From NCBI GenBank assembly GCA_037074705.1, contig CM073595.1, positions 55,175,639 to 55,239,638 of the forward strand: DNA of 64,000 bases. The letters are read 5' to 3'. The notes beneath the pieces were generated by a model. That model saw only the letters and a list, made by a program, of their open reading frames with translations. It did no database searches and was not told the DNA's origin. The stretch is from Zhengitettix transpicula. Its lineage: Eukaryota; Arthropoda; Insecta; Orthoptera; Tetrigidae. Both the position numbers and the translations under genes were made by a program. Below are positions 44,160 to 57,078 of the stretch, one piece after another (position 1 is the first letter of the stretch; each line of letters opens with the position of its first letter).

Positions 44160-47100
44160 TTATGTTTTCCTACTTGTAACTGACCTCAGTACCAATGTAA
44201 ACATTGAAGTTGTTCTGAATTATTGGCCATTATATTTATTTAAAATGTCCGAATGTTGTTCTGATACATGAGCAATTTAAATATTGCTCAGCGTCCCTGG
44301 TGTAGGTTTTCCAGATGTTCTGTGCCTCTATTCCAGGAGACTTTGTGGACCTTCGGCCCACTTTGTGAGCTTCGTCTGTACCCTTCCACGTCATGTATTA
44401 GTGAGAGACGGTTCTTTTATTCTTTGCGTAATATAAGTTGAATTGCACACTTGTAAATATCTCACCATTGCATTGCCTCACACAATTTTATTTCCATCTC
44501 TGGATGACTCCTGAGCGATGCGCGTTTCTTATTATACTAATTTGGCAATGAGAAACGTCGCACGGTGCACCACACTGTATCGAGAGAAATGTTCGTCAGT
44601 TTACACCGATGAGATTTATCCGGTATAAAATTTACGTCATCTCGTGTTGTTCCTTTAACGTGGAATATTTAGTTTCATTTTTTTTCATCCTGCATGTTTA
44701 AGACGCCATTGGTGTAGGAACTTCACCAACATGTGGCCGAATCTCGGTCTGGTTACTTGTCAAGTTGATGACACAAGACCGGGTCGATTTAGTTCGTTCT
44801 TTCCCAGTGCCTGAGCTCTAATTAAGTGCGTCACATCTTCGCTTCATTTCTGATTTTAAGTGTGGTTAGCTTTTCGAGAATCGTAAAGGAAGCACTCGGG
44901 GGGTCACGTATCTCGTCGGTGGATTCGAACCGCGAGCGTCGGCGGCGGGTTTAATCATAGGAGACTGCAACATCTGGATTCCTGAGCGCGCCGAGCCTAA
45001 ATAATTTGGACGCACGACCATGGACGGATTTCCATAGCTCTCGGCACCTCGATACGTCGCAACAGATGCATTTTCTGTGAATGCGCCAACGGATTACCAA
45101 CATTTGATTGCTATTCTCCCTTTCTTCTGGAGAATCCGTCAACAGGAAATAAATACAGGACATGAAAATGATCGTATAAAGGAAAAAAGGAGATTTCTTA
45201 TCTATTTTTTTCAACGTAATCCTCATAAATGAATAAACAGTCCATCGCTTCTCTAGCTTCTTTATGTCTTCAAAATAAAACTATTTGACGCTAAGTAGGC
45301 GTTTCTCTCGTCTATGACGTATTAATCCCAATCAAGCCATTTCTTCAGATATGAGACCTGAAAATAATCGCTTTGAGCTACATCTGAGGAATCTGGCTAA
45401 GACTTTTCCGGCTCACGGAAGTTTTCGTGTCCTGAAAAGTTCCAGCCACTTGGACCAACTGTTTGGACTGTTGCTTCGACTCAGGGGTTTAGTAATTGAG
45501 AATTGACAATGTATAATTATTTTTCAACAATAGTAAGGTAACGTCGCCAGAACTAAGTTGAATTGCGTTTAAAAATATCGGGAAAATGCTTCGAAATGTT
45601 CATTGTAGTGCTTTTATGGTCAATTGCTGAAATGCTGCAGCCAGTACGCAACATTTCCGTACCCAAATATTGATGGGAAATGTTATGGACACGTTCTAAC
45701 GCTGTCTTTGCAATCTCACCTCTTTCTTTAATCGGTGATCTTTCTATCTCTAAGATTTTATCCTTGTTTTTTTTAGGATTCGTTTAGTGTCGAGCCTACC
45801 GCCTCTTTCATCGCTGTCGGTATTAAACCTTTTGAAACGAAATGTTTTTATAACTTCTCAAAAGCTAGCTTTATTAAGTTTTCATCCAAAACTTACATTT
45901 GTTTTCTAATCTTTCTATAACACTCAAAGAATGAGAGAAGTTTTATAGTACGTCATTCATCGAAAATACTTTAACTGCGATTGCGCATACTAGTGCCATT
46001 TCTGTATCAGGCCGAGAACTTTACGAACGGGTCGTTGTATAATCATTTTTCCTTAAAGCCCCATTGGCGAGAGTAAATTTCAAGAACACATATCGTCGAT
46101 ATCTGTAAGTGTTCACATCTTCTTCTGACGTGTTGCTGAAATAAAAGAAATTTCTGAGGTCACACAAAGTGAAGTACCGATGTTACGATAATAAGAATTG
46201 TTGGTAGGAATTTACGGATTTTTGTCAGGATTTTTTTATCGCAGTTCTCAGATACAATTCTCTGTGTAGATCATCACAAATACTGTATGGGGATTCAGCA
46301 GTATCAATTAGTTAATAAGCTAGACTTTTTTTGTAGTAAGCTTCTTGTATGGAAGGATTGAAGGCACTTGTGATGAGTTGCTACTACAATAGTTAATAAA
46401 AGCTGAAATGTCTTCTACGATGAATACAATAAAATTGTTTGGTCTCATCTTTTCCTTCTTTCACCAGAGATCTTTCCTGTTTTAGTTAATGAGAGTCTTT
46501 ACTACTTTACACTACTACACAAAACAGTGGCACACTCATTAATCCTGTCAATAATCTCATCTCATTTTAATGAAAAATATTAGACTTTGTAAAAAATTAT
46601 TCAGTAAATCGTCACTAGATCAATCGTAGCACAGGTCGCGTACGGAAAAACTGCAAGGCAATTTGCGGAAAAGTCCCCACATATGAATTTTTGTCTTCCA
46701 CGGCTGTGTGCCAATATTAGTTTGGGAACAACACAGCACCGGATTCACTTAGTTCACATAACTGATCAGTCAAATACAACGGAAGGGATTGTTTCTTTAC
46801 ATTTTCATTTCCCGGTTTTAAGAGTGTCGAGAAACGGTACTTTATATACAAAATAGACGTGAATACCGGCCAGAAATGGAGCCGTTGAACGTGTAATATT
46901 GCTATGGATAAAATGAAAATGTCCGCCTCGCCAAGCTGTCTGCCCGATGAGGGTCACTTTTGCTGCCATGGCGACCCCAATGTTGATACGTGAATATTGA
47001 CCCAGCAAGCGTTGTCTTGGAAACGCGTTGGACTCGCAAAAGGAGAGAACCTGCGATCTACACACAACATCCTATCGGCTTCCTAACGTTATCGTTACGC

Positions 47101-48095
47101 GGTATCACCCACGAGTCATGACTCACAACTCGTCAAGCAGTCATGCTTGAGCAGGGAGCTCATGTTTAATGGCTTTATCTCTTACTCGTGTCTCAATTTA
47201 TCGGTAAAGCTGCATCAGAATAAAGAGTTACATTAACAACTAGTATTCTGGCTGTCGTGGACAAAGTAATGACCAGTCGGGACGCCGAATATCTATAGAT
47301 AAGTTGCTCCTATTTAATAGCATGTATTCAATTAGACTATTATGGATATTATTGAAAATTATTAAAATAACTGGACAAAAGATTAATATAAATACAATCA
47401 CAGTAATAAACATAATCGTGTTTATTGCAGTTCAAGTAAACGCAGCGATACGATTCAATTCCAATAAAACAAAATTTTCCCTCGTGGTAAAGATATCGTA
47501 GTGGTTTTATAAATTTTATCTACCATCGCTTTGCAAACTTCATCTTCAAAGTTAGAGAACTCCACTAATCTTAGCCCCCAGCCTCGCAACCAGCCTCCAC
47601 TAAATAGTTTTCGAAATTTGTTCGGGAAATCTCGGCGCTCAAAGTAATCGCCATCTGCCCGAGGGCTCAAGTTCTTAAGCCTGACATTGACATCAAGTGC
47701 CGTTAGAGCCGATACACGACGTGACTTCTTTTAGTCCAGAAATTACTCAGGCCTCCAGAGAGTTTGTTACGGAATACACGGACATTTAGATATTCTGAGA
47801 AATGTGTGTTCAGACAAAACGTTCGAGTTCTTAACGTAATATGTTAAAGCGTGGCTTTCTGATATCGGTTCATAACTCCCTCAGCTTCATTTAAAATTGT
47901 AGTGAATTATATTAGAAACCGTATAGTATTTTTAATTTACTTCTATGTCCTCGGATTCTACGTAGGAAAAAGTCTCCCAGTAGAGTCTATAATTCCAATA
48001 CGTCTGTTAATGTGTATGTTAAGACTTCTGTGTCATGTCAGAATTGAACCAAGTGAGACAGTTACACAGTCTCTCGCCCTGGTGCTCTAAGTGCT
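44160..48095. other. Long non-coding stretch
   Basis: Nothing convincing in almost 4 kb. 44900-44955 has a box B-like GCGGTTCGAATCCACCG on the minus strand, possibly a decayed tRNA-like repeat. Minus frames at 44951-45226 (91 codons) and 46805-47065 (86 codons) are of no known family. Confidence 0.4.
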
Positions 48096-48100
48096 CCACC

Positions 48101-48142
48101 CTGAAGATGAACAAAGCTTGTTCCTTATGTCCGAAACTTCCC
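48101..48142 (+). ncRNA. Hammerhead-like motif with 6-bp hairpin offset from GAAAC
   Basis: CTGAAGA 48101-48107, hairpin GAACAA/TTGTTC (48109-48114 and 48118-48123), then CTTATGTC, CGAAAC (48132-48137), TTCC. The core boxes are intact, but the hairpin does not abut GAAAC. No inverted partner was found. Confidence 0.3.
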
Positions 48143-48224
48143 CCCCCCCAGGGCCCCCTTCATTCTCACCTTGAAACAGTTGTCATTATTCCAGAACATA
48201 ATTAATGTTTTCAAGCAAAGCTCA

Positions 48225-48350
48225 GTCAAAAGAGGCTATGAAATTGTATTACAGGATCAGAATGGAAAAATCTCAACGGGAACCGAACAATCGGTACATG
48301 GTTCTCTTTGCCATCTAAGCCGACTACCCGTCTGGTGCGAGAATATATAG
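48225..48350 (-). mobile_element. tRNA-derived SINE
   Basis: Minus strand: GCACCAGACGGGTAGTCGGC, TTAGATGGCAAAGAGAACC, box B-like TTGTTCGGTTCCCGTTGAGA, TTTTTCCATTCTGATCC. It is the same head/body order as 9213-9390. Confidence 0.65.
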
Positions 48351-48364
48351 AATGATATTTAGTA

Positions 48365-48500
48365 AATGGATGGAGAAATCTTGCACCTGACAGGAAATTT
48401 ACTCAGGTAGCTCAGATGGTATAGAGCACCACGTACTGAGAGGAGGTCCCGGTTTCGATTCCCGGTCCAATTAATATTTTCAATCCTTTAATTCGTTATT
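48365..48500 (+). mobile_element. tRNA-derived SINE
   Basis: Leader ATGGATGGAGAAATCTTGCA, box A AGGTAGCTCAGATGGTATAG, GTACTGAGAGGAGG, box B GGTTTCGATTCCCGG, then an AT-rich body. It is head to head with the SINE at 48225-48350, 15 bp apart. Confidence 0.75.
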
Positions 48501-48504
48501 ATTT

Positions 48505-51500
48505 ATACGAAAACATTTCCCCTTCTCTACTCCTCTAATTTCTGAATTCTTACCCATGTAAGCTTCCAAATGTAACAAAAAAATTATAATCGGCCTGGTT
48601 TAAGACTTAGTAATGAACCGACTTGGTCGTTCTTGAACAACAAAATTAACACGACCACCTACATTTAAGTTCGATGTTTTTACATGATGAACACTTAGTT
48701 TTCGTCATTCCACAGGTTCCATTATTTGCAATGTTTTATATTTTCTTTCCTCCGTGTTGGCCTCCAATAACTCGTTTCTGCGTAGCCAAATAAATTATAC
48801 TTGATTGCTAGCCAATCCAAGGCATAAACGTGACGCAATTTGCAAGGATCCCGACACAATTTGGTGGATTTTAATGTTATGTACTGTAGTACATTTTAGT
48901 GGTCACAATAACTTTTTTTGTTTCACGTCCCCACATTGATTTTTAATTGTAAATCTGGTTCAGTGTTTGTCATAGTCTAATTAGTTTCAGGAAATTTTTA
49001 ACGGGGAACCATTTAATTATATACGTATATATTGTTACGACCCGTTATATTAATTTACCGTTTCTTCTGAATACACGACGGCAAAAATTGAAATGAATTC
49101 AAATTTACTTTATTATCCGGTGCCGTTATTGATTGAAGTAATTGCGTCTTAAATATCATTTATACTCGACGTAAATGATGTTAAAATTATTTTTCATAAA
49201 TTACATGAATATTAGACTTTTTAAATGAAAAATATTAGTTATTCTGCAACAATGATTATTAAGATCACTATTTACAAAAAACTTCTTTCTTAATATATAT
49301 ATATATATATATATATATGTAAGATATTGACTGTAATAGGTCAAGTTGTTTGCTATATTAGAGAAATATTGGAATTCGCAAATTCATTCATCTTAAATAT
49401 TTGAATAATTAATTTTAAGGAATTATATTTAATAAACGATACGTAGTGCATGTTATAGTCACTAGTACGGAAACGGGATTTGGAATTACATTGAAACATC
49501 GATATTTTGAGAACCTACACTTCTACCGAAAGTTACTGGTAATCGAACTAATTGTTGCTTATCCTTGGAGAAGATAGATTTGTAGTGTTGTGGGATACGA
49601 TTGGTGAGTTGGTTCGATGTGAAGTGATATTGACCTGAGGCGAGCTGGGAATCTTTTGTACGACTCGGGAAACTTTAAGGGGCGCCGTATTTTGAGCGGC
49701 CGTTGCATGAGCGGACAAATCTTTATCCTGCCATGAGCGGATAACGTACCCCCGTCCCCTTCCTCGATCATTTCACCCATACTGTTTATCGTCAAATTCC
49801 CTTAAAACTGAATCATAAAGACTATGGAATTGATATAGTAATTTTTTGTCTCGTAACCAGAAAGAATACTGAAAGTACGATTTTGGCCTTGAAGCGTCTG
49901 TTTCTTTGGTTCGTTGTATAGTAAAAGAAGACGCTCCTTACGTATCCGGCTTGTACCAGCTGCTCGCATATTGGAATGGCAACGGCGAGTTGTCTGAAAG
50001 TGGGTCGTTACCGCGAAATGCGGAATGGAAGTGGGTCAACGCGAAAGATTGCGGTTCCTGCCGCTCCTAAGTAGACCAGAGAATGTCGGCTGATCAAGAG
50101 CTCGGCATTCTCCCTGCAGACGCCTTCCGGTCTTTACCAGCTTTACCAATTCCTCCGAAAAAAAAAACACGACGACCGCATGGCAGTTTCATAAGGCCCT
50201 GGAAACATTCAAATGTACATGAATTGATTAGGAGGACCTTGAACGTTGAGCGTGTGGCGAAAGTGAAAAATACTAGTTACGTATTTGCAACATTTTAAGA
50301 ACACAATTGGATACCTGAAATTGAAATATGGACATATACAGACATAATAGAGTAAAAAAGTTTAAAAACACACTCGCCTGAACTATGTCAGTGGAAACAA
50401 TGTGTTTCAAATTTTTTAAATTTCATTGTCTGTATTTTAGCATATTTCAATTTCACTACTCAATTAAACAGACTCGAAAATATCCATAACAACTGGATGT
50501 CATTATGGTATAACTACAGTAAAACGTGGTAATATGTAAATATTAGTAGGCAAGTTAATTTTCCCTACTTTATTTTTTTTAACGACTGAAAATGAGACTA
50601 AATTCATTCAGCATAAAAGCAACAAATAGTGTGTTAGAATAGATTTAAAAATATAAAAAAAATTCTAGATAAAAGTTTTAATCTCGATCTGAAAAATACA
50701 AACTCTAAAACGGTAACTTTCATAGAAAACTATGACATATAAAGACCAAATCATAGTATTGCAATCACACCAGTAAGTAAAATCGAACTAAGGGTCTTAT
50801 TGACAGGTTTTTGCGACGCGGTGATTTGAAACAACGTACCGTTGGGAACAGTCACGCGATGTGAACTCGATCAAAACCGCCTTTCTCCTTGTGTTTGCAA
50901 ATTTATAGGCAGGTCTACGTGTTCCTGATTAAGTCGCCCCTGGCAGTATAAGCACCTGCAGAGCATAAAACATCGCCATTAACATTTAAATTAAATAAAA
51001 TTCACCTCGACGCCAATTAAACGTTTCTCTTGTAATGAAACTGAAGACATTTGTAAACGGGCCCTTTCCACCAATCATTTTACATTGTTCGTCTTCTAAT
51101 TTTTTTTTTATTTGAGTTTAGAAGCGGCATGACGTGCTTGGACCCACAGCTCAATGGAAAACTCACATTAAACTTCAAATAACCGTTGGAAAATTTTTTA
51201 TTTGAAATCGTAATTCATGTGACCCTTACTCTTACAGTATCTACTGAATATATTTAAAAAATGTGTGTTTTTTTAACGAAGTGAAACTCCCAAACAATTT
51301 ATAAACTTAGCCTCAACTATTCTGCCCAGCGACTGTACGATTTTCTGAGCTACAGAAGCTGATTCTGCTCTTTTATAATCATTACTCGAATCCATCTGTA
51401 GCTTCATGAATGTTTCTACTTTGATACAAAGAAAATTCCGTGCGCTATTCCTTTTCATGTTTCTTGCATTGATTTCGAGACGTTTCGATCACGTGGTCCC

Positions 51501-51530
51501 TAAACTCTGTTTCAGTTTATAGTTAGGAAA
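48505..51530. other. Long non-coding stretch
   Basis: A (TA)n run at about 49292-49318. A plus frame at 50083-50298 (ATG start, 71 codons, GC-richer, basic PPKKKTRRPHGSFIRPWK) looks more protein-like than most but has no recognised domain and no clear splice signals. No TE recognised. Confidence 0.35.
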
Positions 51531-51534
51531 AAGT

Positions 51535-51830
51535 TAAATATTTTCGGCATAGATACACGTAATATCCACCTGAAAACTATTTGGAAACAGTAAGACCACA
51601 ATACTTTTCCTGTAATTCTTGAATTTCTTCTGGAATAGCTGGCCGACATTGGGTCGTACAGTACGGAATCTGATGATTTCAAGGTGTCGACACATATATT
51701 GAAACAGTGATAGGAGTTACATTTTAAAATGATGACCATTCTTTTGTTGAACTACTATTTTGCAACGCGCGTTTTAACTCAGTCAAAAAGTTGATTCGTA
51801 ACGCAAAAGATTCAAAGAAAGATCGTCCTG
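51535..51830 (+). repeat. Diverged duplicate segment, copy A
   Basis: It matches 52840-53075 in the same orientation: GTAATATCC, TTTCTTCTGGAATAGCTGGC, ACATTGGGTCGT, GCGCGTTTTAACTCAGT, GATTCGTAACGCAAAAGAT. Between the last shared blocks copy A has about 95 extra bases (about 51660-51755), part of which recurs inverted at 52023-52112. Confidence 0.75.
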
Positions 51831-52112
51831 TGAATTAAGCTTGGCGAGCGAAGCAACAATCTAGATTCATGAAGTGACAACCGCGGACTGTACATAAAGA
51901 AAAGACGAGCTCAGAGATCATAACTTCCACTAATTTGTAAATAATGGTAAATGCCACAACGTATTGATCTCCCATGATCGGAGAAAAATAATTCAGCTCG
52001 AAAGAAAATTTTAATTTAATAAACAGTTGTTCAACAAAAGAATGGTCATCATTTTAAAATGTAACTCCTCTCACTGTTACAATATACATGTCGACACTTT
52101 GAAATCATCAGA
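51672..52112. repeat. Inverted repeat pair, arms about 90 bp
   Basis: 51672-51765 and 52023-52112 are near-perfect reverse complements (GATGATTTCAAGGTGTCGAC, GTTACATTTTAAAATGATGA, CATTCTTTTGTTGAAC). The spacer is about 260 bp. The right arm is followed at once by a (GT)n run at 52117-52142. Confidence 0.9.
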
Positions 52113-52839
52113 ACACGTGTGTGTGTGTGTGTGTTTGTGTGTCAGGCGAATTTTGCAATCGTAAACGCTAATGTCTTCCGAGAATTTGCTGCAGTGGGAA
52201 AACAAATTATGTTCGTAAATCCGTCGTTGATCTTGATCAGGATTTTGACGTAAATAGTTGGTTTAAAAATTCGTCACGAGATAATTTCACAAATTTGTGA
52301 TTTTTTTCAAGAAAAGTACCCCAAGATCCTGTGAAATGCAGAACTTATGAAATTTCTCTCAGACAATGCCACTTAAATTATTTTTGTCTGTTTAGATATA
52401 GACGCTTAGGAATCATTTCTGGTCTAATTTTGATCGCATCCCTGTGATTTATGCCGAACGAAATAATCTAAATTTAAGGCTGAAGAAATACTATTTTTTC
52501 CTGCCGGCTTCTGCACCTGTGACGCACTCCAAAATACTGGAAGCCATTTATCAGTAGATAGACAAGTGGAACGCGATACTCTGGCAGGTGAACCTGCTAC
52601 GAAAATAAAAGAAGACTACTTGCTGAGGCGAGAAAATTCTTTTTGACTCTTTATAGGCAGAAATGGTAGCACGACAAGATTTGGTTTCTTTTTAAGTTAA
52701 CCAATTAACTTACTCAGTCGAAGACAAATTGAAAGTTGTCAACGAGGAGTTGAAGATATGAATTTTGGAAACCCATTTATTCCTTATTCAATTGTTCCGA
52801 TATTTTTTTTAGTAACCATTTGAGATTTAATATAAATAC

Positions 52840-53075
52840 TTCTGGGTTAGATACGCAATATCCAGTTGTAAACCATTTAGAACCAGAAATACGATAATAC
52901 TCTCGTGTAAACCTCGACGCTCCCGGGTTCTTTCTGGAATAGCTGGCCCACAATGGGTCGTGAATTTGGAATGCCGATATAAAAGTTGCAGTGCGCGTTT
53001 TTAGTCAGTGATAAAGTAGTTTCGTAATGCCAAAGATGGTGACCGATACTAGCACAGTTTGGCGAGAGAATTTGG
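52840..53075 (+). repeat. Diverged duplicate segment, copy B
   Basis: Counterpart of 51535-51830 without the inserted block. Shared: CAATATCCAGTTGTAAACCA, TTTCTGGAATAGCTGGCCCA, CAATGGGTCGT, GCGCGTTTTTAGTCAGT, TTCGTAATGCCAAAGATG. Identity unknown. Confidence 0.7.
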
Positions 53076-53079
53076 CGCA

Positions 53080-53990
53080 GTCGGAGAATCCAGTACGTAA
53101 GAGTGTGGAAAAAGTCAGGCGTGATTCATCATATCACACATAAGATCCTGTTTTTTAAAAATGGGTGGCGATAAAATTAGAATGCTTTTCTATTCGAAAG
53201 ATATACTATATTCCAAATTGAGCATTACATAAATTACATTACCTTAATTTGAGTTTTGTAAAAGAAGATACATCGTTAAGTTGAAAATATTATTATAATT
53301 ATTATTTTTCGGTGATTTTTCTATTACGACTACTCTTGTTCTTTGTTTAAAATAAATATTTTGATCAGTCTTACTGTATTGTTTCCCTTGAAAGTGTCAC
53401 TGCAAATAGTCAGGTGTCCAAGTTCCTTGTGATATATTGGCTGATGCTCTTAAGCCGTGTTTCTCGTGCGCGTTTTAGTTTTTCTGAAACTTAATATTCA
53501 GCAAAGATGAATCAACAACTTTTACGATAATTTTATCAAACGAGGAATGGCCAAACAAAATTCCACTTTCACGAATTGTGAGCTCATTTTTGACGTTTTG
53601 CTTGATTAAACCCGATCACGAGTACATCTGGTTAGTTTCTTAATCGTAATAAACTATTATCAAATCTGTACATGTCGTCAATGTTACCACAGGTAATTCA
53701 GTATACAATATAAGGCAAAATAACCTGATTTACGATTTAACCAAGGACCTTTACAGACATGAACAACTTCCCCGTGGTTTTTAACTCTGATTATAAAAAA
53801 TAATATGAATGTTTTATTTCAATGATTTGTATTAATACAATATTAGAAATCGTCAAGTCAGTCTTAAAAATTTTACAAGTATATTTACATCTAAAAGTCC
53901 GTTAAACTATAGGGTGGATTCCCAATATGATATATTTTCAGTTATTTTGAATAAGCAATGTTATCAAGAATTTTGAGCTACTCAGTGGGT
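53080..53990. other. Non-coding AT-rich stretch
   Basis: No frame over 60 codons. Probably includes the 3' UTR of the LINE relic that follows on the minus strand. Confidence 0.4.
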
Positions 53991-53994
53991 TTAT

Positions 53995-54735
53995 GAATAG
54001 AACGTTTTTGATTTTTCCTGACTCTAAATAAATTTACGTTACCTCTGGTATAGATAGCAGCAGTATATTTTAGCTCTTTATTTTGATTTTTTTCCCCATA
54101 AACATAAAACTTTATAAATATTAAGGTAATATACAGTTAAAATAGAGTGATTTTTAAAGGTCTCTTTGCAACCGTCTCTGTTTCTTAATCTTTAAATAAT
54201 GCATATTACTTTTTTTTGTAACCATAAAAATCTGTCCATAAATTTGGACGCCAATTTATTTACCATAGTTAAGGTGAGAGTATATTACTCCATAACATAT
54301 GATTATTAAATAGTCTTTACAAAAAACAAGCAGATAATATTTTTAGTACGTATGAATTTTTGTTTAGTTTACTACAAATTTAGGATACGTGTAAGATGAT
54401 GATTTAGATTAATTCCAAGAAATTTAGAAGCGTAGTCAAATGATATATTTTGATTATTACACGATATGTTGGTATCTAGGTTGCAGTTTGTGTAATCTTT
54501 GTTAAATATTACGGCATTTTTCAGTGGGGTTGACTTTTAACGGTTTACAAAGTAATTGACTATCTCTTTGACACTCCGTTGTATTTCTAGTGCCGTTTGA
54601 TTGGTATGACGACCCCAATGTAGAATGGTTTGTGTCGTCTGTATAGGATATTAACATTCCTTCTACTGGATCCAAATAATTTATATAAATAATAGTGGAG
54701 CTAATATTTTTTGACGCAGGCCGTGACTTGACTGT
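53995..54735 (-). pseudogene. LINE reverse transcriptase relic with YTDD box
   Basis: The minus strand, with several frameshifts, reads ILAPLLFI (the RT 'GPLLF' block), MLISYTDDTNHSTLG (the catalytic x-x-D-D box; usual form FADD), VKEIVNYFVNR, LKNAVIFNKDYTNC ('KT..i.F'), NISFDYASKFLGINLNHHL ('fLGi'), then a degraded stretch, QKKVICII, and a C-terminal part ELKYTAAIYTRGNVNLF. The order equals RT palm to C-terminus of an RNase H-less LINE. Many stops make it long dead. It overlaps in domain content with the relic at 43278-43936, but the two sequences are clearly different copies or families. Confidence 0.85.
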
Positions 54736-54739
54736 ACGA

Positions 54740-56455
54740 TTCTCTGTGTGACAAATTTAATCATATTCGACCCTGTTAGTTAAATATCACGTGATAAGTT
54801 TTATATCTCAATTACCATAATAAATGCATTATTCTTTCGGAAATTCTGTTTCCCTCTCATTCAGCGAGCAGCTGAAAAGTATTTTCCGCCCGCGTTAAAA
54901 CAAAATCTGTTTTATCAGTGTTATTATTATTCCTTAAGGGAGCTTTCGACTTAATGTCATATTATTTCAAAAAGCAACCTAATAAAACTCAAACAATTCA
55001 GAGCAATGACAACGTACTTATTTAGATTTCTGCATATATATACCTCGACGGTGCGTTATTATAAAAACATTTTTATACATATATATAATGAATAAGAAAG
55101 GTATCTTATCCAATTTTTTTTATCGATAAAACTTCTATAAACCTTGCGTTTGAAGGTCTCGTGTCCGTCTGTCGTAATAAGCCGTGGATGTTATTTGTCA
55201 GTATCGATTGATAGGTATCAAAATTATATAATTTCATTGAAGACATTTAAAAATTGTTTTTTTAACATTTTTTAAAATCATAAAAAATTACCTTCTTTTT
55301 CCAATGCTGTCAAGTAAGGAAAACAAGCCTCAGCTTACGTATCAGCCAATTACGTATTCGACTTGGACGATATTTAATACCATCCACGAAGAGAACCCTA
55401 AATTTAAAATTAGAGTATCCGTTGCGATATCTACGAAACTAGTGAATCACTACTGTATTTTAGGTGTTTTCTTTGTCCCCATGTATTTTATGAAGAAGAA
55501 TTAAAAAATATGGTGTCTGTTCTTTTTGTCCCAATTTTAGTTAGAAAATTATAAGTCGAGACTTGATTTCCTTACTTGAAACAATTGTAAAAGGAAGGTA
55601 TTTTGTGAAAGTAATTATGTTTTTTAAAAAAAATATTTTCAATAAAGTTATATCAACTACCGTTTCGATACCTTGAGGTAGATACAGATAAATAACAGAC
55701 GGTCGCGAGAAACTTCTACCGTACGTTTTCCAGAAGTTTTATGGATTTAACAACATTGGATTATATATGTACAAAAGTGCTTATAATAACGCGCCGTCGA
55801 TGTTTAAACTGTTTTATATTCGTTTGGTGCATTATGGAGCAATCTAAATAAGTATGATGACGTTGTTCTGAACTGTTTGAATTTTTGTAGATTGGTTTTT
55901 GAAACAATATGAAAGCAAGTCGAAAGCTCTCGACTTGTAAATAAAATCCTGGGACTGACAATAAAAGGTCTTTTTAACTTTCACAACATCTACACCAATC
56001 AAATTCAGCATCTTACAAAGTTTTCTTTTGTTAAGAATCACGCATGGCTGCTGGGATGTACGAAATCGCTGAACATGCTTGATGTTGAGTTCTAATGCTA
56101 GCTTTTCGTGTTCTCCAAAATGGACAAGTGAGGGCAGAGCCAGGTAAATCGCCGCTGGAATGCTCCAGCAAAATGAGCGAAGCCCCTGAAATAGCTTTGA
56201 TGCGAGGACTGACCTTCGATGGTATTTATAAACCTCTGCGTGTGACGTGAGGCGCCCTTGGACTTATATTGAAATTGTTCTATTGTATCTCGTACATTTA
56301 GCAAATCCCTTTGTCACTATTACTCAACTTCATTACTCCATTCAAGTTATTTACTGGATTAATAGAAGGGAAGACCCATTGACGTGGTGCCGTGATCAGT
56401 TCAGATTTCCACCAAATTTACACGGGAAAATTATAAGTTTTTCCCCTGTAATTTA
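54740..56455. other. Non-coding stretch
   Basis: A CGAAAGCT-type motif on the minus strand at 54936-54975 without a recognised partner, and a small hairpin near 55915-55938 (CAAGTCGA ... TCGACTTG). Frames at 55304-56304 are short and unrecognised. Confidence 0.35.
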
Positions 56456-56459
56456 CTAA

Positions 56460-56560
56460 ATACATCAGGATGGAAGGATGGAAAAAATCTCGACTGGACC
56501 GAGAATCGAGCCCGGGTGCTTTACCAACTCCAGACCCGGTACGAGACCCCATCCATTGTT
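56460..56560 (-). mobile_element. tRNA-derived SINE head
   Basis: Minus strand: GGTCTCGTACCGGGTCTGGA, GTTGGTAAAGCACCCGGG, box B CTCGATTCTCGGTCC, GTCGAGATTTTTTCCATCC. It matches the leader/head/body order of the SINE at 28970-29095. Confidence 0.7.
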
Positions 56561-57078
56561 TATCCAGAGCCCGGCTTCAACTCTACAATCCAAGATCACA
56601 ATATTCATGGCCTAACTTTAGAACTCGATGAAGATGAATTATTTCAGAAAGAACAGAAGGATCTTCAAAGCTCAGGCTGTAACAGATGCAGGATTACCGT
56701 CTCGGTGTTTCTATAATGTCATGTTTCCTTGTTGTGTGTTGAAAATAATATTGTTTTGATTTAAAACAACAATTTCTGATTTAATTGGACGTTTAAAGGC
56801 TTCTATTCGACGATTGCTTGCATCCGTGACCTCGATTACATAGCAAAAAGTTATTAAATATTTTGTTCAATTATTAGAACATTTACATGAAGTTCTTTAC
56901 ACTTCAATAAAAACAAATCTACTAAACAATCCGTATTGCAGATTCTTAAATACAATATCCGTGTATTAATTTGGTACGTTTTGAGTCTGAATGCAAACTA
57001 ATTTTACACCTTTCTCAAAGTTTACACGAACTTCAGCGTTTGGTAGCTGTTCCTATAATCAAATATGTTCTGTGTTTT

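Noticed and set aside
48400..48480. Functional tRNA gene
   Set aside because: Box A and box B are good, but there is no acceptor-stem pairing or anticodon arm, and the same head plus body recurs as a SINE.
56516..56716. 66-codon ORF as a gene
   Set aside because: It begins inside a SINE head and shows no domain.
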